27,399 bases of DNA from CAZTAR01 sp043813895 (GTDB lineage: Bacteria; Planctomycetota; Phycisphaerae; UBA1845; UTPLA1), in contig JBDRKQ010000033.1 of the NCBI GenBank assembly GCA_043813895.1, positions 1-27,399 of the forward strand, in the 5' to 3' direction. Within the stretch, counting starts at the first letter, position 1, and each line of letters starts with the position of its first letter. The position numbers were made by a program, and so were the translations under genes. Positions 8,668-15,012 of the stretch are shown in pieces. The notes beneath the pieces are model-generated. The model ran no database searches and had not been told where the DNA came from. It saw only the letters and a program-made list of their open reading frames with translations.

Positions 8668-9357
8668 TCAGTGCTTGGCGATCTCGCGTTCGAGCTTCTC
8701 CTGCAGCCGGATGTACTCCCGGTTGCGTTCCTTGTTGGGATCGAGTTCGACGACGCGTCGCAGTGCGGAGGTGGCGGCGCTCCAGTTCTTGGCTTCGATG
8801 GCTTCTTCGGCCTCTTTCATGAGGTCCTTGATCCGCACAACCACGGGACGGGCGTCGGCTATTGTCTCCTCCGTCGCGTAGGTGGCCACGAACCGCACTA
8901 GATAGACGCTGCCGAGGGCGCCCGCGCAGAACAAGGCCGTGATCACCATGTACTTGCAGAACAGGTTGGCCTTGATCGCCCCCCACGCGTCGCTGAGTTT
9001 CGTGAAGATCGTAACCTTGCGTTTCCGCATACCGGCCAGTTCCCGCTTCTGCGGTTCCTTCTTGCCGGACTTGCCAGCGAGCTGATCGTAGCTCTGGATG
9101 ACCTTCTTCTGTTCTTGCCGGAATGCAGCCCTCTCCTCTTCGCTTTGCTGCTTCTGTCTCTGGACCTGGTCGAACTTGAGGAGGGCTTTCTTCTCCTCGG
9201 ACTTCGACAAGACGGCACCGGTCTTGGTGCCAGCCTTCCGGGGGCGTCCGGGAATGCGCAGCGGTTTCTTGCAGGCGGGGCACCGCACGGTCTTACCCGC
9301 AAGGTGGTTCTTCACCTTGAACTGCTTGCCACATTTGCAGCCTGCCGCAATCGACAT
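8668..9357 (-). CDS. Zinc-ribbon, single-pass membrane protein with TPR-like C-terminus
   Basis: This encodes 229 residues from the ATG at 9357, which has GAGGAG about 9 nt upstream; a GTG three codons earlier is possible but lies inside that spacer. Residues 7-29 form a zinc ribbon (CKC at 7-9, CPAC at 26-29) of the type often seen at the start of planctomycete proteins (CxCGKxF...LAGKxxxCPxC). Residues 50-105 are Lys/Glu/Gln-rich and probably coiled-coil. A membrane helix lies at about 136-157. The last 60 residues (AEEAIEAKNWSAATSALRRV and following) read like one TPR repeat plus a capping helix. The ribbon is on the cytoplasmic side if the positive-inside rule holds. The function is unknown; a scaffold or sensor role is a guess. 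Confidence 0.8.
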   Translation of the reverse strand: MSIAAGCKCGKQFKVKNHLAGKTVRCPACKKPLRIPGRPRKAGTKTGAVLSKSEEKKALLKFDQVQRQKQQSEEERAAFRQEQKKVIQSYDQLAGKSGKKEPQKRELAGMRKRKVTIFTKLSDAWGAIKANLFCKYMVITALFCAGALGSVYLVRFVATYATEETIADARPVVVRIKDLMKEAEEAIEAKNWSAATSALRRVVELDPNKERNREYIRLQEKLEREIAKH

Positions 9358-9473
9358 CAAACACACTCCTCAACGCGACAACGCGCGGACACATCGCCGT
9401 TGCGCCGGGATTCCCCCCACACCGCGGCCCCTCTAGATTATTCATGCTCGCCAGATCGATTGCAAGACGGTCC

Positions 9474-9596
9474 AGCGCCTAGTGGCGCTATCGGCGAAGC
9501 CGATCCGAGCCCCAAGCGCGAGCGCGGGGTATTCGAGGACTAGCCATCATTCTTCGGACCCACTCGCTTGCGTTCGGGGCTCGGATCGGACGATGG
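9474..9596. repeat. Complex inverted-repeat element, family B
   Basis: Three nested dyads lie here. AGCGCC (9474-9479) pairs with GGCGCT (9484-9489). ATCGGC (9490-9495) pairs with GCCGAT (9499-9504). CGATCCGAGCCCC (9501-9513) pairs with GGGGCTCGGATCG (9577-9589). The long arms are followed by partly matching AAGCG/CGCTT sequence. The element fills the divergent gap upstream of the prepilin-like gene. Only one copy is in the window. Confidence 0.7.
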
Positions 9597-9610
9597 AACA
9601 GGCCGCCTTC

Positions 9611-9638
9611 TTGACCCCCGTCCGCCATCCCTTACCAT
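9611..9638 (+). promoter_or_regulatory. Candidate promoter of the prepilin-pgk operon
   Basis: TTGACC (9611-9616) and TACCAT (9633-9638) are separated by 16 nt and match the sigma-70 consensus at 5/6 and 4/6 positions. Transcription would begin at about 9645-9646, making the ATG at 9646 leaderless or giving a 48-nt leader to the ATG at 9694. It lies just past the family B repeat. Confidence 0.4.
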
Positions 9639-9645
9639 CCGTGGC

Positions 9646-10305
9646 ATGCAGGACAGACATGAAGACCACCTGCCTCGGGACAAGACCGAGAAGATGGGCG
9701 ACGCTGTGGGAGCGCACCCCGCGGACCTTGCGGCGTCGCGCCCGTGTTTCCGCCGTGCAATGACATTGGTCGAGATGGCCATCGTCGTCATCGCAGTCGG
9801 GGTCGGCTTGTTTCTGCTCGTGGGTTGGACGAACGCCCTCCGGCAGGAAGCCAAGCAAGACCTGGCCCTCCACATGCTCGCCGATCTGGATGATGCGCTG
9901 TCTCGATACTACCGATCTACCGGCTGCACGCCGACCTCCTACGGACCCGACTCTGCCATCGGCGCGACGGTCGACCTGCTCGACCACGACAAGACGCGAC
10001 CCATCCTCGAGGCCTTTCCGGATTCCGTGTGGCGCGGGCCGGGGCGACGCAACCTGGTCGATCCGTGGGGTACGCCGCTGCGCTATTTCCCCGCCGGGCA
10101 GAACTCCGACTATGTCAAGGCGAACAACGACCGCCCGGTTTTCGTCTCGGCTGGTCCGGACTGCGGCTTCGGCGATCTACAACCGGCCAAACTAGGCGAC
10201 AACCTCCGTAGCGACGATCCGGGTGTCGAGGGCTTTCGACTCTACCATGTCATGCGCGAGGCCCTCATGGAACAGGAGCAAGAAGATGCCGAAGAAGACG
10301 ATTGA
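9646..10305 (+). CDS. Type IV prepilin / pseudopilin-like protein
   Basis: This encodes 219 residues from the ATG at 9646; an alternative ATG at 9694 shortens the leader to 22 residues. A basic leader (CFRRA) is followed by MTLVEMAIVVIAVGVGLFLL, the N-terminal helix of type IV pilins, with Glu at position +5. The residue before the expected prepilin-peptidase cut is Ala rather than the usual Gly. The globular part includes DPWGTPLRYFPAG and PVFVSAGPDCGFGD, as in GspG-like pseudopilins (DPWGxPYxY, SAGPDGxxG). The C-terminus ends in an unusual acidic tail (MEQEQEDAEEDD). Its last 20 nt overlap the start of pgk. It may work with the PilM-like platform 4 kb away, but this is inference. The leader is longer than usual, so the true start is unsure. 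Confidence 0.75.
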   Translation: MQDRHEDHLPRDKTEKMGDAVGAHPADLAASRPCFRRAMTLVEMAIVVIAVGVGLFLLVGWTNALRQEAKQDLALHMLADLDDALSRYYRSTGCTPTSYGPDSAIGATVDLLDHDKTRPILEAFPDSVWRGPGRRNLVDPWGTPLRYFPAGQNSDYVKANNDRPVFVSAGPDCGFGDLQPAKLGDNLRSDDPGVEGFRLYHVMREALMEQEQEDAEEDD

Positions 10306-11530
10306 TCAGATCGATGTCGATGGTCGCCGCGTGCTGATGCGTGTTGACTTCAATGTCCCCATCGAAGGCGGAACCATCTCGGACGACAGGCGAATCGTCA
10401 TGGCGTTGGAGTCGATCAAGTCCGTCCTCGAGAGAAACGGCAAGCTGATCTTGATGAGCCACCTGGGGAGACCGGGCGGAACGGGAATTGAGCCGGACTT
10501 CAGCCTCCAGCCCATCGCGGAACATCTAGGCAGAGTCCTGGGCAAAGCCGTCGCCTTCGTCGGAGATTGTGTGGGCGAGGAGGCCGACAAGGCAGTGGCG
10601 TCCCTCCAGCCTGGCGGCGTGCTGCTACTGGAGAATCTCCGTTTCCACGCGGCGGAGAAGCTGATCGACAAAGCCAAGAAGAACCCGGACAAGAAACCCA
10701 CGCAAGAGCAACAGGCAGAGATCAACGCCTTCGCCGAGGCCCTTGCCAAACACGCCGACGTCTACTGCAACAACGCATTCGGCACGTGCCATCGGAAGCA
10801 CGTCAGCATGTACGACGTCCCGCAGAAGCTGGGCGCGGGCCGCCGCGTGTGCGGGCACCTCGTGCAGAAGGAACTCCGGTTCCTGGGGGACGCGCTTTCG
10901 AAGCCCGCGCGCCCCTTCGTCGCGATATTGGGCGGCGCGAAGGTCAGCGACAAGATCGGCGTCATCGAGAATCTGCTGCCAAAGGTGGACGCGATCCTCA
11001 TCGGCGGCGCGATGGCCTACACCTTCCTCGCCGCCAAGGGTACGGGCATCGGCAACAGCAGGCACGAAAGCGATAAGCTTGACCTCGCCCGGAGCCTGCT
11101 CGACAAGGCCCAGGGCAAGATCCGCCTGCCGATCGATAGTGTCTGTGCAAAGGCGATTGAGGCCGGCGTCGAAACGCGGACGGCCTCTGGTAACATCCCC
11201 GACGGCCTGCTCGGCCTCGACATCGGCCCCGCGACGACCGCCGCCTATGCGGACGTCCTCCACACCGCGAAGACGATCGTCTGGAACGGCCCGATGGGTG
11301 TGTTCGAGACGCCGCCCTTCGACACGGGAACGATGGCGATAGCGCGGACGCTGGCGGAGATCACGGACGGCGGCGCCACGTCAATCATCGGCGGCGGCGA
11401 TTCCGCCGCGGCAGTGGAGGTCGCGGGCCTCGCCGATCGAATGACCCATATCTCGACCGGCGGTGGGGCCAGCCTGGAGTTCCTCGAAGGCAAGCCATTT
11501 GCTACGATTGAGTTGCTCGACGATGCGTGA
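10286..11530 (+). CDS. pgk: Phosphoglycerate kinase
   Basis: This encodes 414 residues, normal for bacterial enzymes. It catalyses the reversible transfer of phosphate from 1,3-bisphosphoglycerate to ADP in glycolysis, in the cytoplasm. Visible family motifs: RVLMRVDFNVPIEGG near the N-terminus, LMSHLGRPGG, LLENLRFHAAE, YCNNAFGTCHRKHVS, FVAILGGAKVSDKIGVIENL, WNGPMGVFE, and the nucleotide-binding IIGGGDSAAAVE and STGGGASLEFLEG near the end. A short insert rich in Lys/Pro/Gln (KKNPDKKPTQEQQ) precedes the NNAFGT motif. The ATG at 10286 has AGGAG 7 nt upstream and lies inside the end of the prepilin-like gene, giving a 20-nt overlap that implies translational coupling. An in-frame ATG at 10223 is less likely. 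Confidence 0.97.
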   Translation: MPKKTIDQIDVDGRRVLMRVDFNVPIEGGTISDDRRIVMALESIKSVLERNGKLILMSHLGRPGGTGIEPDFSLQPIAEHLGRVLGKAVAFVGDCVGEEADKAVASLQPGGVLLLENLRFHAAEKLIDKAKKNPDKKPTQEQQAEINAFAEALAKHADVYCNNAFGTCHRKHVSMYDVPQKLGAGRRVCGHLVQKELRFLGDALSKPARPFVAILGGAKVSDKIGVIENLLPKVDAILIGGAMAYTFLAAKGTGIGNSRHESDKLDLARSLLDKAQGKIRLPIDSVCAKAIEAGVETRTASGNIPDGLLGLDIGPATTAAYADVLHTAKTIVWNGPMGVFETPPFDTGTMAIARTLAEITDGGATSIIGGGDSAAAVEVAGLADRMTHISTGGGASLEFLEGKPFATIELLDDA

Positions 11531-11581
11531 CGCACAGGAACCACGTGAAAGAAGCCGTCAGAAGCCCGCGGGCCCGCCCCC

Positions 11582-12199
11582 ATGCCGAAACTGATTCTCA
11601 TGCACGCCGCGCAGACCGATTGGCAGGCCCAGGGCCGGCTCGCGGGTGATACCGACCTACCCCTGAACGAGGTCGGTCGTCGACAGGCCGTTGCGGACAG
11701 CCAGCCCATTGCCGCCTTCGCGCCCACGGCAGTTCACTGTGGACCCGAGGAAGCAACGAAGCAGACCGCTACGCTCATCGCCCGAGAGCTGAGTATCAAA
11801 GCCAAAGCGCTCAAGGACCTGCGAGAGATGGACTTGGGGCATTGGGAGGGCCTCACGGTCGCGGAATTCCGCAAGCGCTTTGCGAGAATCTACAAGCAGT
11901 GGCGGCAGGAACCCATGGCGATCGAACCGCCCGAGGGCGAGGCCGTCTCGGAAGTCGCGAAACGCCTGCTCAAAGGCGTTCGCAAGATCGCCAAGAAGCA
12001 CGAAGGTGAAGCGATCGCCCTCGCGCTGGGCCAGTTCGCCAACGCCATCCTCCGCTGCGAGCTTGACGATTCAAACTACGAGCACTTCTGGGAGTACGTG
12101 GACGCCTGCGACCGGTGGCACGCATTCGACTGGCACGACCGCGAAGAAACGAGAGATCAGGATATCATCCGGCCTCACAAGGACGGCGCAAAGCGATGA
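11582..12199 (+). CDS. Histidine-phosphatase (phosphoglycerate-mutase-like) protein with degenerate active site
   Basis: This encodes 205 residues, the right length for the superfamily. The fold signature is clear: MPKLILMHAAQTDWQAQGRL aligns with the usual LVRHGETxWNxxGR, followed by DLPLNEVGRRQA, a QTA helix, and LREMDLGHWEGLT. Key catalytic positions are changed: the RHG Arg is Met7 and the Gly is Ala9; the SPLxRxxQT Arg is missing (CGPEEATKQT); and the second catalytic His of SHG is absent (ALGQFAN). Only His8 and the Glu region of LREMD remain. It is therefore probably a pseudoenzyme or has a changed reaction. It sits 51 nt behind pgk, next to the enzyme whose product a real mutase would use. 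The last 25 nt overlap the convergent esterase gene. Confidence 0.82.
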   Translation: MPKLILMHAAQTDWQAQGRLAGDTDLPLNEVGRRQAVADSQPIAAFAPTAVHCGPEEATKQTATLIARELSIKAKALKDLREMDLGHWEGLTVAEFRKRFARIYKQWRQEPMAIEPPEGEAVSEVAKRLLKGVRKIAKKHEGEAIALALGQFANAILRCELDDSNYEHFWEYVDACDRWHAFDWHDREETRDQDIIRPHKDGAKR

Positions 12200-14325
12200 A
12201 CTCTTGGCGCATTGATCGCGTCGGAAACTCGGTCCAGCGGCGCCAACTCCAGGTCGACTCTGGCTGCGTCCCCAAACGTGCGGACCAGCGTTACAGGGCG
12301 CGGCAGGCACAGCCCGATTAGTTCTCGCACATCGAATCGCTCGAGCAGCCCGAAGCAGAACAAGTGCGGGCAAGAGCCCCGATTCTCGATCAGCAGCTTG
12401 AGCGTCGGCAGGAGCTGGACCGCTGACACGTTGTCAATGGAGTCCCTGTCAAGCGCAGCAGCGACCAGGGCTATCACGCCCGTGATCGGGCCGACACCGA
12501 CGACGGACACCGGGGCGTCGGGATGTTGCTTCTTGACGCAGCCGACCACCGCCAACAGTTGCGCTGCGGCGATGCCGAGCGGTCTGGCGCCGACCGAGGA
12601 GATCATCTGACCGACAAGTTCGCTCGATACGCGCGGCGGGACGGTCTCGCCCAGCAAGAACACGTCGAGCACGACGACGCGGTATCCTCTGTCAACCAAT
12701 ACCCGAGCCGTGGCCTCGGCGCCGGACCGGCCCAGATCGGCGATGACCACAGCGGTACGCTTCGGCTGCAGCCGCGCTGGCACAAGTTCGACAGCGGGTA
12801 TCGTCCAATCTTCACCGATGCTGAACTCGCACCAACTAACCGTCAGGCCGTCGAACGTCTGCTGCTGGACCACGGCCGCTGAGGCGGGTGCAGGCTGAAA
12901 ACGCACGACTTCGGCCAGCGTCCGACGTGCCTGTCGCTGCCATGCCAACACGGCTTCCCGCCCGTCAGCCCGACAGCGCATCCGTGGCATGTCGGCCGCC
13001 ACGGCTTCTGCGAGCGTGCAGAAATCCGCGTTCTGCTCAGGCACGCCGACCCTCAGCTCTTCCGGCGTCTTCAACTCCTCCTCACAGGGAATCTCCTCGT
13101 CAAGCCTGGAACCGTCCGGGTAAAACTGACGGTTCAGAAAGCGGTACAAGGCCTCGCGATTGTCACGGCCGTAGTTGTGATCGCCGGGATCGAGGTGAGA
13201 GTAGAACTGAAACTGCGATCCCGCTCCATACCTCTCGTACAGCGGCAGGACCGGCTCGTAAACCAGTCCTCGGGATCGCTGGGTCGGATAGCAGCAATTG
13301 TCTTTCTCGTTGTAGATCAGCAGCGTCGGCCGCGGGGCGAGCATCGCAGTCAGGTGAGAGTAGTCGGCCATGCGCAGCAGATCGGTCGGGCTCTCTTCGA
13401 AGTCGCCGATGTCGCCTGAATAGGTAGCGCGGGCATCAAGCGTGATGTATCCCGCCACCGGCACGACGGTCGTGACGCGTGGATCGAGCGCGCTGAGCAG
13501 AATTGTCTGCCAACCTCCCCCCGACAGACCGGTCACCGCCACACGTCGAGCGTCGGCATTCGGATGACGAAGCAGCACATCCAACCCGCGTTTGAGCGTC
13601 AGGTAGAACACCGAAAGCCCGCTGCGACCGCAGAGATCGAGATAGCGCAGGCGCTCGTGTTCCAGGCACTCTCCGGTCAACTCGCCGAAGCCTATCCATT
13701 CCAGGTTCATCGCCAACATGCCGCGTTTTGCCAGGTTGATGCAGCGGATTTGTTTGTAGTCGACCGCCTTGCCTATCGCGTCGGCATGGCCGTTGACATT
13801 CAACACGACGGGGGCCTTCGGCTCGAGGGAGGTCGGCTCATACAACAGGGCAGGCACCCACAAACCGGGATATCCCTCGTAGCGCAGCTTGCGGATGACA
13901 TAGCCCCGGCCTGTCTCAACGCGACCGACGTACTCGAAGCGCGGCATCTCGTCGAGCCAACCCGCCGGCACACCCTTCATCACCACTTCGTTGAGGATTT
14001 CCCGCCGCAACTTCCCCGCCTGGACGGTCCACTCCGCGGAAGTGTCGGGCAACTCGAGCTTGGCCACGTGCTTCAGCAGAAAGGCACGCAACTGCTTGTG
14101 CGCTTCGGCAGGATACAAGATCGGATGCTCCAGTACTCCCCGGAGCAGGTCGGGTGCGGGCCTTTTGGCTTCGCCGGGTCTTGTTGTTTGCGGAGACGCA
14201 TCCTGCGCCATTATGGGCGAACTGAGAAGGCCGACGACGACCATCCAGGACAACGCCCACGGGATCGCGAGCCGATGAACCGTTGGCGTGGTCGCACGAC
14301 AGCTGCTTGGGATGATCTCCGCCAC
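12175..14325 (-). CDS. Secreted two-domain alpha/beta hydrolase, acetyl-xylan-esterase-like
   Basis: This encodes 716 residues from a GTG start at 14325, chosen because GGAGGA lies 10 nt upstream and the following 40 residues form a signal peptide (LAIPWALSWMVVVGLLSSPI, then MAQ|DA). The first half is an alpha/beta hydrolase: oxyanion-side NVNGHADA, nucleophile motif GLSGGGW with Ser268, acid in LLIYNEKD (Asp342 or Glu340) and His383 in DPGDHNYG. The closest known families are acetyl-xylan esterase/glucuronoyl-esterase-like hydrolases (AXE1/DLH clan), so a carbohydrate ester is a plausible substrate. The second half (about 523-716) resembles another alpha/beta hydrolase sheet, but the nucleophile elbow reads VVGVGPITG without Ser. 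It is convergent with and overlaps the phosphatase-like gene by 25 nt. The ATG-equivalent at 14436 is rejected. Confidence 0.82.
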   Translation of the reverse strand: MAEIIPSSCRATTPTVHRLAIPWALSWMVVVGLLSSPIMAQDASPQTTRPGEAKRPAPDLLRGVLEHPILYPAEAHKQLRAFLLKHVAKLELPDTSAEWTVQAGKLRREILNEVVMKGVPAGWLDEMPRFEYVGRVETGRGYVIRKLRYEGYPGLWVPALLYEPTSLEPKAPVVLNVNGHADAIGKAVDYKQIRCINLAKRGMLAMNLEWIGFGELTGECLEHERLRYLDLCGRSGLSVFYLTLKRGLDVLLRHPNADARRVAVTGLSGGGWQTILLSALDPRVTTVVPVAGYITLDARATYSGDIGDFEESPTDLLRMADYSHLTAMLAPRPTLLIYNEKDNCCYPTQRSRGLVYEPVLPLYERYGAGSQFQFYSHLDPGDHNYGRDNREALYRFLNRQFYPDGSRLDEEIPCEEELKTPEELRVGVPEQNADFCTLAEAVAADMPRMRCRADGREAVLAWQRQARRTLAEVVRFQPAPASAAVVQQQTFDGLTVSWCEFSIGEDWTIPAVELVPARLQPKRTAVVIADLGRSGAEATARVLVDRGYRVVVLDVFLLGETVPPRVSSELVGQMISSVGARPLGIAAAQLLAVVGCVKKQHPDAPVSVVGVGPITGVIALVAAALDRDSIDNVSAVQLLPTLKLLIENRGSCPHLFCFGLLERFDVRELIGLCLPRPVTLVRTFGDAARVDLELAPLDRVSDAINAPRVHRFAPSL

Positions 14326-14714
14326 GACCTGAGCTTCCTCCGACGTAGGCGACCGGTCACAGGCGTGTGCCTCGCGGGGGATTGTCACCCTGGTGTTCCG
14401 CCCGGTCAAGAGAGGGCTGCCGACGCGTGCACGCAAACGGTGCGTTGCGTGCCATCCTCACACGCCTGCAGGGCCGGGCGGAGATCGACGGAGAGTCATG
14501 GTGCATCGAAGGCACGATCATCCGTGCGGTTCTGCATGCTGCACGCGATGGGAACAAAGATGATCCTGGCGAACCGTAAGACCGGTTGGCCCGGCGCCAG
14601 ATTCTCTGACAGAAAACTCGAACCAGGCGCGCCAGACACTGCCGCCGACCGTGTACTCCCCGTGAATGGCGTATGCGTAATACACACGGACCTTCTTTGC
14701 ACGGAGACAGACCC
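14326..14714. other. Divergent non-coding region with a hairpin
   Basis: About 390 nt separate the esterase start from the 49-residue lipoprotein gene. A perfect 8-bp stem GCACGCAA (14429-14436) / TTGCGTGC (14445-14452) with an 8-nt loop is the only structure I can point to. It could be an operator or a leader hairpin for either gene. A TAATAC hexamer (14678-14683) lies 31 nt before the lipoprotein ATG, without a convincing -35. Confidence 0.4.
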
Positions 14715-14864
14715 ATGAGACTTTCAAAGCTGAGCAAGATCGGCTGGATCAAGGTGACTGTGGCGCTGGCGATGGCTACGATGTTCTTTGCCACAAACAC
14801 CGGCTGCGACTACAGCTCATACGGCCCCTATGGCGCATACAGCCTGTGGCCCCTCTGGATGTAG
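14715..14864 (+). CDS. 49-residue secreted peptide, probable small lipoprotein
   Basis: This encodes 49 residues. GGAG at 14703-14706 sits 8 nt before the ATG, which supports translation. The basic start MRLSKLSKIGWIK is followed by a hydrophobic run (VTVALAMATMFFA) and TNTGC, so Cys31 may be lipidated, although Asn at -3 is not a standard lipobox residue. The mature part would be only 19 residues, rich in Tyr, Gly, Pro and Trp (CDYSSYGPYGAYSLWPLWM). An in-frame ATG at 14673 has no ribosome site. Palindromic repeat copy 2 begins 12 nt after the stop. The function is unknown. A spurious frame cannot be excluded at this size. Confidence 0.6.
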   Translation: MRLSKLSKIGWIKVTVALAMATMFFATNTGCDYSSYGPYGAYSLWPLWM

Positions 14865-14876
14865 GCGGGCGAGACT

Positions 14877-14968
14877 GAGGAGCCGCGGACTTCAGTCCAC
14901 GCGGTTTCTTTCAGCGCGAAGACGCTTGCATCTTCGGACGGCCACGCGGGCTGAAGTCCGCGGCTCTT
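14877..14968. repeat. Palindromic dispersed repeat, family A, copy 2
   Basis: Arms 14877-14904 and 14942-14968 are near reverse complements around GCCGCGGACTTCAGTCC. The inner stem is CGAAGA (14917-14922) / TCTTCG (14931-14936) with an 8-nt loop. It has the same orientation as copies 1 and 3. It starts 12 nt after the small lipoprotein stop codon, where it could act as a transcript end or mRNA stabiliser. Confidence 0.85.
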
Positions 14969-15012
14969 CTCTCTCTCAAGACGACCTGTCGTCGCCTTGC
15001 GGTTCAGTTCCG

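Noticed and set aside
13564..14718. A 384-codon plus-strand open frame opposite the esterase.
   Set aside because: It is antisense to a gene with a clear signal peptide and catalytic motifs, and it runs across the divergent gap into the small lipoprotein start.
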